A stretch of DNA of 64,000 nucleotides from Pyrus communis (GCF_963583255.1 NC_084810.1:7161751-7225750); one strand, 5' to 3'; positions 47,561 through 60,095 are shown, numbered from the stretch's first letter. The notes: generated by a model not told the origin, from the letters alone. Translations and numbers: made by a program.

Positions 47561-49536
47561 TCAATGTTTGTTCCTTATTTTGCAATTGAGCTTCCTGTAG
47601 AGATGCGAAAACAATAATCTACAGGCTTCGAGGTTGGAAAATATTTTCACCAATTGTGAAAGAAACAAGAGGGTACTAACATGAAAAGTGATTCCAACTA
47701 TCAGTCCCAAGGTTTTGGCAAATTGCTGATGGGGCAGGACAGCCATAATCCCGTGTGTGAATGCTGTTGCAGTACACTGCAGAGCAATATATGTAAGAGC
47801 ACCAGCACCTGTTAAATAGTAAATATACACCGACTCATTGCCGTTAACAGCTCCCCCAAATAAAAGGCAAGCTGCATTTATTGAGCAAGTCATCGCAATG
47901 GTGTCTGAGATTATGAACCACTTGAAATGTTCATTTGACTGCAGAAGAGCCACTCCTTGGTGTGGACCGACATCATTGTTATAGCCTCCGGGCATTGTGA
48001 ATGCAGCTGTAAATGTTATAGTTGTAATAAGTGTTGCAACCACCAAAAGGGTCTGGCCCATTTCCCTGTAAGTTTGCACTGCACTGGCTTCTGCCCGTTC
48101 TGCTTTTTGGTAAAATTTGATGTTGCCTAACCAAGCATGAGGCTTACGGATTATATTCTGCACGTTAGCAGTTTACAGCAGATGAACTGTTGTAGTTAAG
48201 CATTTAGTTCAATCATAAATAAAGGAGATTAGTTATGTTTTTGGTACTTACCATGGGAAATCTAGGACTGCATTCTTTGATTGATCTATCAACATCAGAT
48301 GCTGTTTGGCCATATTTGTTCTTAGATCTTTGATTTACTCTTCCATCCCACGTCAAGTAGTACAAAATCCATGTTTTTCTCTCTATGGTTGCGAGATGCA
48401 AAGGCGTGTTTCCATCAACATCCGGCTGATTTATGAGCCCCTCCAGATCGGGTGTTTCCAGTATATACCTGACAACATTTACTTGCCCACCTTGGATGGC
48501 AATATGAAGAGTGTTTCGCCCAAAAGGGTCAACAAGTTCTCCCGAATCTGGGCAATGTTGAATAATTTCCCTAATGACACTGCCACGCCCTTCCCTTGCT
48601 GCAACATGAATTGGTGACTGGCCCTCTTTATCCAGAACATACGCTGTAGAAGTATCGATTTCTAGTAATCGTCGAACTGTTTTGTGATCTCCAAGGGATG
48701 CTGCATAGTGGAGAGGAGTCCTGCCTTGGTGATCAGTTTCTTTGACAAGTTGCTGTTTGAACCTTAGGAGTACTTCCACGATATCTACAATAACGAAATT
48801 AAGTTTTTATAAGAAAATACTGAACTTGAGCAACTAAAATAAAAGAGGAATTATGCTAGTACCGACTGTTTGATGATGAATAATTAAACCGTTAAGTGCA
48901 AAGCGAAGCTAAAACATAAAGGGAGCCAAAGTATGACGTACCAAAATGCTTCTCAATTACAGCAGCATGCAAAGCCGTTTCGCCTTCTGGTCCGCCATGA
49001 GCTGATGATGGAGTTGATCTTAAAATTTGATTCACGATCTCTACCACGTCCCCTCTTGCAGCCAGGTACAAGGGAGATTCGCCGTTGTCATTTTCAAAAC
49101 AGGCCAATTTGGGATCAACTTTGAGCAAGAACTCAACAATTTTTACATGACCATTCCTTGCAGCTTCGTGCAAGACCGTGTTGTTCCCCTTGTTTCCAAT
49201 TCTCAGCGTCTCAAACACGCCAATGTTCGTGTTCACGAAATCTTCCTGTGACATTAATTGAATTTCACGAACCAGATAATACACTATAGAGAAGGAACCA
49301 ACCCTTGCAGCCACATGTAAAGGAGTATCTCCATCCAAATTTGGCCGTGTGAGAAGGGACCTGCATCTGCTATAAATTTCAGTGACAACATTTTTATGTC
49401 CGAACTGAACTGCGACATGGAGGGCTGTGTTTCCTCGAGGTGTAAGTTGATACAGCAGGCTCCGATTGTCGTTAAGAAGTTGCTTGAGGATGTAAACATC
49501 CCCGGATTTTGCAGATTTGTAGAGCCTTGGATCCAT
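47561..49536 (-). CDS. ACD6/ITN1-like ankyrin-repeat membrane protein with PGG domain, 3 exons
   Basis: Proteins of this class sit in the plasma membrane and act in defence (ACD6) or salt and ABA responses (ITN1); the exact role here is not known. Exons: 49536-48942, 48784-48252, 48157-47561, all GT-AG with consistent phases, 574 residues. Residues 1 to about 370 hold roughly nine ankyrin repeats (GNTALHVAVQFGHKNVV, GDTPLHVAARVGS, NTVLHEAARNGHVKIVEFLL, GRTPLHYAASLGDHKTV, GNTPLHLATIERK). The third exon encodes the PGG domain (FTAAFTMPGGYNNDVGPHQG) and four hydrophobic segments (VVATLITTITFTAAF, a segment near ISDTIAMTCSINAACLLFGG, YLTGAGALTYIALQCTATAF, LGLIVGITFHVSTLLFL). A TATATATA sequence about 90 bp upstream of the ATG (minus strand) may be the TATA box. 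A 194-bp part of exon 1 is duplicated at 53065-53258. Confidence 0.88.
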
Positions 49537-50401
49537 GAAAGTTTATCAGGAATTAGCTTAAGCTAGTAGTGGTAAATAAGTATCACGTAACTATGGTCTA
49601 AAGTTCATTGGTTCAACTTCGTTGACGATATATATATGAACTACAGCAGAAGCCTTGCTAGATCTGACCATCACAATCCATTTGGAAAATCAAACTTTCA
49701 AAATCATGACCTGCATTAACTTTGTGACGTTAATAGTCAGAATTGCCAACGCGCTTGTGGGAGTCATCAAAGAAAGGAAAACGCCAAAAGAAACCTAAGT
49801 TGTACGCTCATCAATCATAGGTTGAGAATGAATTCCACATTAATAGAAGGAGAAACCTTACAAAATGGTTTTACGGTAAAGTCTCGACTTTCTTCATCAT
49901 AATCACTATTTGATGTAATTGTAGTTTTTGTTTATTTCTTTTGATACAAGCTATATTCTAACTAAATTCATCAAAACTACAGGAATGAGGATTTGAACAG
50001 GTGTGCAAAGAAGATAACACACTGTTTTAGTTTACCTGGCTAAATCCATGTATTAATTTAGTTATAAGTTTTATATTTTTTTTTCTCGACATTCATATTA
50101 ACAACATATATATCAAATAATAATAATCCGATTGAAGATAAATCTATTAAAATAATGGGTTTATTATAGTTTATGTGATCAAGTAATCTTTTTGTGTTCT
50201 TACGGTGATTAGGTATTATGATTAGACACATAAGTGTCGTATTTTTTTGTGTGAACATGATTTTGAGAGTCTTTCATGTTCGTTTTTCATGTTGTTCTTG
50301 TTTTAAATTCTCTGTGTTTGTTCTGCTTCTATCACATCAGTAGCCAGCTTGCGACTTCCAAGCCTGCTTCTCATTTTCTTCTTCTTTTGAATACCAACAG
50401 G
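49537..50401. other. Upstream flank of the ankyrin gene
   Basis: Contains the promoter side of the minus-strand gene. No other gene supported. Confidence 0.4.
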
Positions 50402-50612
50402 ATCCTCTTTGGATTCTTTTGGTAATCATCCCAGACATTCGTAAATTGTGTCTGTTTATCATATATCTTACGGTCAGTTTTTATCAGCTAGTGTTTGTAT
50501 TTAATTTAAAATAAAATATTTAAAATGATTTATGATCGTATAATGTATGAATGAATATGATTTACGGATTCCTAGAATCCTCATAAAGAGGATCAAGTGA
50601 GAATCCGGATTC
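50402..50612. mobile_element. MITE, family C, copy 2
   Basis: GGATCCTCTTTGGATTCTTT at the left and CATAAAGAGGATCAAGTGAG near the right, with the internal TTTTTATCAGCTAGTGTTTG, align with the copy at 7213-7432. The target duplication is no longer clear. Confidence 0.6.
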
Positions 50613-50817
50613 TTTCAAATAAGCAGATCTTTCCCCCTTTAACTGTTATTTTCTCCTTTTTCACTCTGGTTCTTCTCCTATTTCTATTTGACTGCTTCTT
50701 CTCCTTCTCCACGATTAGCGTATTCTTGAGTAACCAAAAGCCTAGCAGTTCAAAGGGTGCACTTCACTTCGTGCATATAAGTTATAACATCGAGGAAGTT
50801 GATTTTTACATTTTTTG

Positions 50818-50972
50818 GGATGTGCTATTTACACACCTCCTTTTACTTCTCACATACCCCTGTAAATTTATGTTCGTTGATCTTCTTCAATTCATTCGAT
50901 CTGACGCCCGAAAACTAAAAAAATGTGGGAGAAGTAAAAAATGGTGTGTGGATATCACACCGCTTTTTTAGC
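50818..50972. mobile_element. MITE, family B, copy 2 (inverted relative to copy 1)
   Basis: GGGATGTGCTATTTACACAC at one end and GTGTGTGGATATCACACCGC at the other form inverted ends. The interior GATCTTCTTCAATTCATTCG is the inverse of the copy at 6836-6959. Confidence 0.6.
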
Positions 50973-51169
50973 CGTTTTTCTAGCGTTCGGATTGAATAAA
51001 GTGAAAGATGAAATAGTTGTATGGATCTAAAATAACAATTTAGGCGAGAATGGATTAATTCAAGTTAAAAGTCATGATCCTCGACCTATTAGTGATTCTC
51101 AAGCTAGTGGGCTTTCAGCCCAAAAGAAGACTGATATGACCTAGTCCTTTCGGTACAAATAGTTCCTGA

Positions 51170-51575
51170 AATTGTCCTAAAACCTCATTTTTGTCCCTTA
51201 ATTTCAAAATCAATAAATGTCGTGCTTGAAATTTACTATTTGACATCAACTTTGTTCTTCTATTAGGATTTGATCAGCTATACAGTTAGTGCGTTGACAT
51301 GGCACACATGTGGAATCTACAAGCCAAATGATATGTTAACACATGGATTACAAAAAAAAATAATAATAATAATAAAATAATAATAATAAATAATTCTTTC
51401 AAATTCTAAAATTTATAAAAATAAAATAAAAAGCAAAAAGAATCCTCAATCTGCCACGTGAATACACTAACAGCATAGTTGATAGAATCTTACCAGAAGG
51501 ATCAAATTGATGTCAAGTTATAAACTACAAAAACTACTAATCATGAAAATGAACTACGAGAATGAAAGTAAAAAT
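51170..51575. mobile_element. Short Mutator-type non-autonomous element
   Basis: The left block TTTACTATTTGACATCAACT and further TAGGATTTGATCAGCTATAC match the inverse of 51455-51535 over about 75 bp. The layout resembles the terminal repeats of the Pack-MULE, and an AAT-rich centre separates the arms. Confidence 0.5.
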
Positions 51576-52051
51576 CCTCCCAAATTACACCCCAAAATCT
51601 CTACTAATTAATAAAACAATCATTATCAACCAAAACCTTATGAAATTATCAGTTTAATCCTCTAATTAAAACAAAACATGAATAAGAAATATGGGGCAAA
51701 AATATAATTTCACACAACCAAATTTTGCTGTTTTTTTTTCCTTCAAAGCATCAACTACATATAATTCTAATATATCTCTAATTAAAATAAAAAAAATAAA
51801 AAAAAATAAAAAACTTCAGGCTCCCACGTTCTTCTCTATCACTCCCTTCCTCTCTCCTTTTATTTCAAAAACAAAAATAAAAAATTTTTCTCACACACTT
51901 TGTGTGTGCCATATGCTAGTCATAATTTAAACACATACCACTTGTTTAATTGGATTGTTTTAACTTTTGACCCACAAGTTTAATTGGATTGTTTTAACTT
52001 TTTGTTTGGGTTGAAATTTTTTTTATCGTTGCATTTATACTTAAATTTTTT

Positions 52052-53258
52052 GGTTAATATCAGTTTATTATCCTTAAGTTTCGTGATTTTCAACATTTAG
52101 TACATGAATTTTTTTCGTCCCAGAATCATACCTAAAGTGTTAATTTTGGGATAGTCTCATACATCCATTAGTTCGGCAGTTAAGTCTTTTGTTAACTGAT
52201 CACATGATGCTCACGTAGACAATGATTGGACGTCACATGTTAATAAAAGTCTCACATGGATATTAAAAATAAATTAAAAATTAAACATTAAAAAATTTAA
52301 AAATTACAAAAGAAAAAGATTGTCTTCTTCCTTAACAGAACTCGCCCAATCCCCGACACCCACCCAAGTTGCCACCGCCGCCCCATCCCTGGTCGATCTG
52401 GCCCACCTCCTCCGGGTTTGCACCATTCTCTACCAGCAACAGAACTTGCCTGAGTCACATCTCCACTCGAACCTCAACTCCTCCGCCTTCCAACTCACCC
52501 ACGAGTTCTTCCTCTAGGTCTGCAACTTCTTTCCCCTTTCATGGCGGCCCGTCTACCTCTTCTTCTGCTACACTCAGTCCCACCACCCCGATTTCACCCA
52601 CACCGCCGTTTCCTAGCAATATATAGCAATATATATTTATGGGTAATCAAAACCTAATAACTTCACAAACCAAGTTTGGAATAAAAAAAAATTTCTAAGG
52701 AAAAGAGATTAAAAATGGAAAACTTTGAATATTATTAAAAAAACCCAACAATTTTGTTCAAGAAAAATAGAAAGATAGGAAAAAATCTTTACCTTCCAGA
52801 ACATTGAAGTGTGTTTTGGATCAGATGAGAGAATCAAATTGTTAAATTCAAATTTCTAAGCGGATCTGTGTGAATTTTGTAAGTTATTTACAAGTTGAGG
52901 TTGGTGCCGTTTCTTATTGGTGGCAAAGTGAATTTTGTAAGGGGAGGAGTCGCAGAAGGTGGGATAGAGACGAAGGAGAGAGACCTGGGTTCTCTGTGGA
53001 GGGAGGTGCTGCTGGTGGAGCCGTTGCTGATCTGTGGAGGGAGGTGCTGCTGGAGGAGTCGCGGAAATTTGATTCACGATCTCTAACACGTCCCCTCTTG
53101 CAGCCAGGTACAATGGAGACTCGCTGCTGTCATTTTCAAAACAGGCCAATTTGGGATCAACTTTGAGCAAGAACTCAACAACTTTAACATGACCATTCCT
53201 TGCAGCTTCGTGTAAGACCGTGTTGTTCCCCTTGTTTCCAATTCTCAGCATCTCAAAC
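52052..53258. mobile_element. Pack-MULE-like structure with one visible terminal repeat and captured fragments
   Basis: The left part (52052-52280) matches the Pack-MULE terminal repeat: GATTTTCAACATTTAGTACA, CGTCCCAGAATCATACC, GTTAACTGATCACATGATGC. Next comes a coding-like block (about 52320-52620; TELAQSPTPTQVATAAPSLV, LLRVCTILYQQQN) of unknown source, then GC-rich tandem-like sequence and a 194-bp copy of the local ankyrin gene. The right terminal repeat is missing; an LTR begins at 53259. Confidence 0.5.
53065..53258 (-). pseudogene. Duplicated fragment of the ankyrin gene exon 1
   Basis: It aligns without gaps to 49023-49216, with nine differences in 194 bp by my count (about 95% identity). 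The minus strand reads LRIGNKGNNTVLHEAARNGH and ESPLYLAARGDVLEIVNQI. It is part of a chimeric open frame of 141 codons (53281-52856) whose remainder is unrelated sequence. There are no other exons. Confidence 0.85.
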
Positions 53259-54270
53259 TGTTTGGACCCAAAATTACACAATCGGCCTTAACGATCGAGG
53301 CTATTAAGTGAACGAAGTTCTAAACCATTAGGTGACTGAGTTAGGATAATTTTAGTTATTGTTAAGGAATAATACTGTGATTTTTATCATAATAATTATC
53401 TCTTAATAATATATTGAATTATCTAGAGCACAGCTGGGTGATAAAGTCGTGGTGATCTGATACGATGTCGTGTGAATTAATACTAATGCAATTTTGTGGA
53501 TAGATAGCATGACTATCATGAATGGAGTTAGAGACTATCTTCCATGCATTTATACAAATACAATGGAGATAAAGATGAGATCGTATTATCATTGGAATTT
53601 GATCAAAGTTAGCTGGCTTAGATAAAGATGATCTGATAACCATTGTTGGTTGGTCAACGAGGTGGAGGAAATTGGGTTACTCATCCAACACGGGGTAACT
53701 TGCCTAGATACATAGCCAATAAAGGTGCTGTTTATTTTATGAACCCATGCACGTGGAAATATGGGATAAAAGATGGCATATGCCATTTTATCCAGTTGTG
53801 ATTTCACCTGATGGCGTAGTAATTGAGATTGGGATAAAAGATGGTTGCGAGTTATCATCAAAGATGGTTGGATGTTCACGGCTTGGATTCTACAACACGT
53901 CTAAGAGTTTTGATTCTATAAATACCGAGCGGCAGACGACTAAAAGGGCCACCTCCGATTCAACACACAACTGCCCTGCGCAAACCTCTCAAACATCTTG
54001 AGAATTTTTATTTTCTTTTTCTGCCGACACATCTTCAGTTTGGATAAACAGAATTGTGAAGGCAACCAGCGAACATCTTCAGTTTAGATAAACAACACTG
54101 TTGCCGTAGAATCAGCCGACCGCGAAGCACCTTCAGTTTGGATAAATAGCACTGCGTCAAGGCCGACTGGTTATCTATCCAAGTCTCGGTCGAGAAGAAT
54201 TTTCTAATCCTTATTGGCAGAGGTCATCTCATTAGCCTTCTCGGCGAAGTGAGGTGTTACCAGGTTACTA
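53259..54270 (+). mobile_element. LTR-like fragment, probably Ty3/Gypsy
   Basis: The block starts TGTTTGGACCCAAAATTACA exactly where the ankyrin copy ends and closes near GGTTACTACA. A TATA box (TCTATAAATACC, about 53916) and three spaced copies of CTTCAGTTT(G/A)GATAAA (about 54030-54150) lie in the second half, as in LTR promoter and leader regions. No target duplication was found, so it may be truncated. Confidence 0.4.
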
Positions 54271-54275
54271 CATTC

Positions 54276-54900
54276 TGTTGGAGAACAACTTAGAAACAAT
54301 AAAATAACAGAAATACAGAACCGAAATACTTATACTTTATTATTCAAAAATACTTGCAATACAGAATGCAATAACACAATAATTACAAAAAATTAAAATG
54401 ATACTAACTTGAATGAATTGAAGGTAGAGGCTAGCGCAAACGCTATGTCCTTCGAATAGTATTTCCGTCCCACTCGTGTGCTTGTGGTTCTACAACGTCT
54501 GCTCGACCAGGATACAACTACCTAATTCTACAACCCGCACTGGATTATAGAACTCTAGCGAATTGCTTTGTGTGTTTACTCTCTAGAAATTTTGTACGGA
54601 AGATAAAGAGGAAGAAAAGATGATTCTCACTTGGATACTGTGTATTTGAAAGTACACAACTCTTTCTAATAGCTGTGTCTTTTAATCAAAACGTACAACT
54701 CTTTCTAATAGATGTGTCTTTTAATCAAAACGTTTTTTTAATTAATAAATTAATTAAAAAACTTAATCCGAAAATTAAAATTAATGAATCTGATTAATTA
54801 ATTGTATTTAGGCTATATTATATTCAAGCCTAATCCACACAACCATAAGGCCCAAGCCTTCAATCCATTTCCAAATGGTCCAAGTTCTAATTACTAAGAA
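54276..54900 (-). mobile_element. Copia LTR-like block
   Basis: It begins TGTTGGAGAACAACTTAG. It contains GGATACAACTACCTAATTCT, also seen at 9110 in slightly changed form, and a duplicated ACAACTCTTTCTAATAG segment (54657 and 54687). No coding part follows. The right end is approximate. Confidence 0.4.
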
Positions 54901-54916
54901 GAAGGAATAAGCCTAT

Positions 54917-56799
54917 TGATAGGAGCATATTTAGGCGACTTACTTAGCTTGTTTTCGTGCATCTATGTTGTTAATTCATAGTTGTTTTAGTAGTTTAAGC
55001 CATTTTCGTGTGTTTTTAGGTTCATATGGCTAAGGAAGCAAAAAGATGCATTTTGGAGCATTTTGGAGCAAAATTGGGCTTGGAATGGATAGCATATGCT
55101 TGGAGCCAAAGTGTTGGACGAATTTGAAAGCCTTGTATGCACTTTGGACATAAAACAAAGGGCCTAGCCCAATCAAACAATCCTTTGAGCCATGCAAAAC
55201 CTCTAGCCCAATCAACAACCCTTAGCCACATGCATTCACATGCATCACAACCCCAAAACCATCAAGAAACACCCATTGCCGTGCCTTGCACTTCCCCTTT
55301 CATTTTCAGCCATTCCACTTCATCATTACACCACCTTCTCCATCTTTATTCCACATGCATTCATCATAATTCACCCTAGCTACCACCATTCACACACACA
55401 TGCACTTACTCTTTCATCATTGCACCACCATTCACACACACATGCACTTACTCTTTCATCATTGCACCACCAATTCAACACATGCATTTCCACCTTCATA
55501 CTTCATCATTTCAGCCACATATTCACCCACATGCACTTTAATCATTCAATACATGCATTCACACACCAACAACAACTCAATGCCGTGCACTTCCCTTGCC
55601 TTTCCACCAACAACCTAGCTCTTTTTCCATCATTATTTCATCCACATGCACTCTCAATCATAACAACCACATTCACTCTTAAACAATCACCCACATATTC
55701 TCTCATTCCCCCTATAAAAACCCATGCATTCATACACAAAAATCACATCTCATTTTCATACACAAGACACCACAAACACATCCAATCTTCCCTTTGCCGC
55801 AAGCTCCCATTCCATTTCTACACAATCTCTTCTCGGCTTCATTCCATTCCATACACTCTCCCATTCGCAGAAACTGTCCATACACTCTCCCATTCGCAGA
55901 AACCATTCAACCTTAGCCGCTCCACCTTCATTTACAACACACTTGGAGCACCAACACCGAAGGCAACTCTTAAGGGATTTCGACATCAGTTTTGCTTCAA
56001 GGGTTCTTTCTTCTTAATCCTATGTTCACTCATATTATATATTTTTATGTCAAACCTTTTGTAAACATGAAGTGTAACTAATCTCTCTCTAGGGATTCGA
56101 TGTAGCCTTGCAAGATTGCCATGTAGTTAATTCAGAATTCTCATTTAATCTATCTATTTCTTGTTTCATTCTCCGATTTAATTGTGACTTAGTGTGTTGA
56201 TTTTAATGCTTGATCATCATTTGAATTAACCACAGGTTGTTTAGCCAAGATTAAAGCACACATCTTGCATAATCTTGGTGGATATGTGAATGAATGAAGG
56301 GAATGTTTTGCAAACATCTTGCCGAGTGTTCCCTTTGGTTTTGTGAAAGTTTCTTGTGCACTACATATTCTTGATTAGGAACCAAAGTTGCACATCACAA
56401 TTAGGCTCATGATTAGAGACATTTGATCAAATCCACACATCATATGGTTTATCATATCTAAGTGAAACAAACTCAAGAAATAGGTAGATGGATGAGTATA
56501 ATCTGATTCAACAAGCATGGCCTTGGGTTAGCAATGGTAAAATCGAATCCCTAGCTTCATCTCCATTGGTACTATCTCATTTTATTAGCTGTTGATTCAT
56601 TCATTTTGTGTTTACTTCATTTCCTTATGCTTTCAAGTTACAACAACAAATCTGCCTACATTGATTAGTTTTATTTCTCTAGTAAAGAGTTCTTGCAAAA
56701 CAAGTGATTATATAGGTCCAATTAGTCTCTGTGGATTCGACACCCTTACTTGTGCCATTATACTAAACCTATTTTAGCACTAGGAAGGAAAACAACAAT
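54917..56799 (+). repeat. 5' LTR of the Athila-type element
   Basis: It starts TGATAGGAGCATATTTAGG and ends just before the primer-binding site, about 1.88 kb. A 42-bp tandem duplication (55384-55425 and 55426-55467, CATGCACTTACTCTTTCATC) lies within it. A 274-codon open frame here (55240-56064) is His/Ser/Thr-rich and compositional. Confidence 0.65.
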
Positions 56800-56804
56800 C
56801 AAAA

Positions 56805-56822
56805 TGGCGCCGTTGCCGGGGA
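56805..56822 (+). promoter_or_regulatory. Primer-binding site of the Athila-type element
   Basis: TGGCGCCGTTGCCGGGGA is the tRNA-complementary motif (tRNA-Asp class) typical of Athila and related plant Gypsy elements. It lies 113 bp upstream of the gag ATG. Confidence 0.8.
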
Positions 56823-56934
56823 CTGATTTCAGTCCCTTATAATTGCTTGTTTTGATATTAAACCTTGTTCTTTTCATTTTAAGTAGATTTCTGATTTTTA
56901 TTCAGAACTTGTTTTATCTTGTTTCAGGTAGTAT

Positions 56935-59565
56935 ATGTCAAATAGACTTGCTGAATTAGGCCAAAGAATTGAACGGTTAAAGGGCAACACTTTGGAAAGC
57001 TTTGTGCTAACAAGTTCCTCCATTGTCCGTGAAGAAGAGGAAGGGAAACCGTCTAGTCCAACAAGTGAAGGATCGGAGCACTTTAATTGGGAAAGAGAAG
57101 AAGAGATGGCGGGCGACCAAGATGATCTTCGAGCTTTGGAGGATTTTGCTCAACCAATCATACCAAATTCACCTTCATGCATCTTACTGCCCACAGAAGC
57201 TAGAAACTATGATCTTAAATCTTCACATTTCCATATGTTTCCTTCTTTTTATGGCTTACCTAATGAAGATCCTTTAGCTCATATTAAAGAATTTTACAAT
57301 GTTGTGAGTGGTTTACCTTTACAGGGAGTAAGTGAAGCAAATCTGAGGATGAGAGTGTTCCTTTACACCTTGAAAGATAGGGCCAAGGGTTGGTTAATGA
57401 CTCTAGTACCTGGTTCACTCACCACATGGGATGTCGTGGCTAAGAAGTTTTTGGAAAAGTTCTTTTCCACTCAAAAGACAGCCACATTAAGGGGACAAAT
57501 CTTCAACTTCAAACAAGATGATGGAGAACCTTTCAATGAGTGTTGGGAACGCTTTAAAGGCCTTTTGTTGCAATGTCCACACCATGGGTTACCTCTTCAC
57601 TTACAAATGCAAATTTTCTATGATGGACTAACCCAAACATGTCAATCAACTGTTGATAATGCAGCAGGTAGAGCTTGGAAGAAAAAGAATGCTCAAAAGT
57701 CATATAACATTTATGAGATGTTGGGATCTAATGCCCAACACAAAGATGTAAGGGGTAAGAGAGTTGGAGTATATGAAACAAGCTCTAATCATGATCTTTC
57801 TTTGCAGGTAGCTAACCTAGAAAAGAAGCTTGAATTCGTGCTCAACATGGTGCCAAAAGCAAGTGAAGTGTGTGCCATTTGCAACATACCAAGCCACCTT
57901 ACTCATCAATGTCCATCTAGGGAGGCTTACCCCGAGTATGTCCAAGAGCAAGTGAACCTCATGAATTCTTACAATCAAAGGCCAAGGAATGATGTGTATT
58001 CCAATACATATAACCCAAGTTGGAGAGATCATCCCAATCTTTCGTGGAAGAACAACAATCAATTCCAAAACTTCCAACCAAAACCTACTCTTGAGGATAC
58101 GGTTAAATTGTTAGCCCAAAATACCTTGCAATTCCAACAAACCACCAATAGCACTCTCCAACAACATTCGGCGGCTCTAACCAAAATGGAGACATAATTG
58201 GGGCAGATTGCAGATGCCTTGAGCCAAAGAGAGGTTGGAAAGTTTCCAAGCCAACCCGTGATACTCCAAAGGAACCAAGAGCAAGCCAAAGCAATCACTA
58301 CACTTAAAAGTGGTAAGGTTATCAATAATAGAGTTGGCAATGAAGTTACTAATGAATCTGATCATGTGAATGCAGGGGTTACTCAAGGAGAAAATGAGAA
58401 ACCAAATGAGGAACCAAGCCATGCTACCCCCTCGTTTGAAGCACCAAATCTTCACAAGGCCGAGAAACCTTACACTCCACCAATACCATTCCCTGGAAGA
58501 CTTGCCAAGAGCAAGCAGGATAAGTCATTTAAGGAGATTTTTGATATTCTAAGTAAGGTGAATGTTAACTTACCTTTGCTTGATGTCATTAGGAACATGC
58601 CAGCTTATGGGAAGTTCTTCAAAGAGTTAAACAACTACAAAAGGAAGTATGGACCACATGAGAAGGTAGTGGTGTCCGAGAATGTAAGTGCCGTGTTGCA
58701 AAGAAAACTTCCACCAAAGCTCAAGAATCCAGGAAGTTTTTCTATCAACATCACCATAGGGGACAAGAAGGTAGAGAAGGCGATGCTTGACTTAGGTGCT
58801 AACATCAACTTAATGCCTTATTCCGTGTACATTCAACTAGGTTTGGGGGAATTGAAAGCCACCACCATCTCATTACAACTTGCGGACAGATCCGTGAAAT
58901 ATCCAAGAGGTATAGTAGAGGATATTCTAGTTTAAATTGATAAACTAATCTTGCCTGCGGATTTTGTAGTGTTGGACATGGAAGAAGCTCCTATACATGA
59001 CCGAGAGTTGCCTATTTTGCTTGGGAGACCGTTTATGGCCACGGCCAAGACCATCATTGATGTGCAAAATGGACTCCTCACCATGACAGTGCTAGGAGAG
59101 ACCGTTCAATTCAAAGTGTTTGAGTCTCTTTCACATCCTTCTTCATCTCTTGATTGTTATGCCATTGATGTGCTTGATTCGCTTGTTTTCTCTAAGTTCT
59201 TGCAGGCACAATCTAATGAACCATTACAAACTGTTTTGAGTCAATCTCAAGATGAGTTTGATGAAGAAGATGCACTCATGGAAGAGGTAGCTGCCTTGGA
59301 AGCATTGGCACCGTATCCTTTGAATATTTTACCTCTTTTAGAGCCTTTAGAACCATCGAGGTCACATTTAACCACTTCCACTGTTAAGGCACCAAAACTT
59401 GAACTTAAACCACTTCCACCACATCTAAAGTATGCATATCTAGCTGAATTTGAAACTCTTCCAGTTATCATAACTTCTGACCTCACCCCAAATGAAGAAG
59501 ATAAACTAATTAGGGTGTTAAAAGAGTTCAAATCAGTTATTGGTTGGTCTATTGCAGCTATCAAG
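56935..59565 (+). pseudogene. Athila-type gag-protease, two in-frame stops, truncated
   Basis: Gag starts at 56935 (MSNRLAELGQRIERL). The retrotransposon gag core is RMRVFLYTLKDRAKGWL ... TWDVVAKKFLEKFF ... FNECWERFKGLL (about 57350-57570), followed by a zinc-knuckle-like CAICNIPSHLTHQC (57870). A TAA at 58195 and a TAA at 58933 interrupt the frame. The protease has LDLGANINLMPYSVY (58790), where the family's catalytic motif is normally D(S/L)GA, and continues ELPILLGRPFMATAKTIID. The frame is lost at the Copia insertion after SIAAIK. Confidence 0.85.
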
Positions 59566-60078
59566 TGTTGAAAAAACCCCGCTCACTGGACCTTGTTCTT
59601 TGATGTAACCAACGGCAATAGACTAAACTAGCAAATATAGAAAACTTAGAAACACACAAGAATTATACTGGTTCGGCAGAACTTATGCCTACGTCCAGTT
59701 GTGATTTCCCTAGGTAGAGAAATCACCTCTTCTTTGATTAATAATAGAGATTACAGAACTTATGCAAACCCTAGAACTAATCTCAAACCTCTCTGCTGTT
59801 TGGCTGTTTTCTCTCTGCTGAAAATCAGCATTGCCGCACCCTATTTATAGATATAGGGTTGGCTTACATGTCCTTTACAGATTATAATTCCTATTCTAAG
59901 TGGAATAGGAATTTAGACTTCCTTTCCAATTCCAAATAGACTTCTAGGATTTCTAATCTACATTGAATAAGGAAACTAAGATTCTTTCCTAGCCCTTCTA
60001 GGAGAAGAATTGGTGCACCCTTTCCCTAAAACAATCCTAAACAGAAAAGGACACAAATTGACGAGCCAAAAACTAACA
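59566..60078 (-). repeat. 3' LTR of Copia-2 (513 bp)
   Basis: It begins TGTTGAAAAAACCCC and ends AAAAACTAACA. A TATA-like CTATTTATAG at about 59841 (minus strand: CTATAAATAG) marks the promoter. Confidence 0.8.
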
Positions 60079-60095
60079 ATCTCCACCTTGGTGAG
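60079..60095 (-). promoter_or_regulatory. Polypurine tract of Copia-2
   Basis: On the sense strand CTCACCAAGGTGGAGAT precedes the LTR start TGTTAG; the AAGGTGGAGAT part is the expected plus-strand primer. Confidence 0.7.

Larger units (their letters stand above)
54917..59565 (+). mobile_element. Athila-type Ty3/Gypsy retrotransposon, 5' part, interrupted by Copia-2
   Basis: A 5' LTR (about 54917-56799) is followed by a primer-binding site and gag-protease. At 59565 the pol region is cut by the LTR of a Copia element; reverse transcriptase, integrase and the 3' LTR are outside the window or lost. Confidence 0.8.

Noticed and set aside
52320..52626. Leu/Ser/Pro-rich frames as a stand-alone gene
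   Set aside because: Short, frameshifted and next to a MULE terminal repeat, so treated as captured debris of unknown source.
55240..56064. 274-codon open frame on the plus strand
   Set aside because: It lies wholly inside the Athila LTR, is rich in His, Ser, Thr and Pro from CA-rich repeats, and shows no domain.
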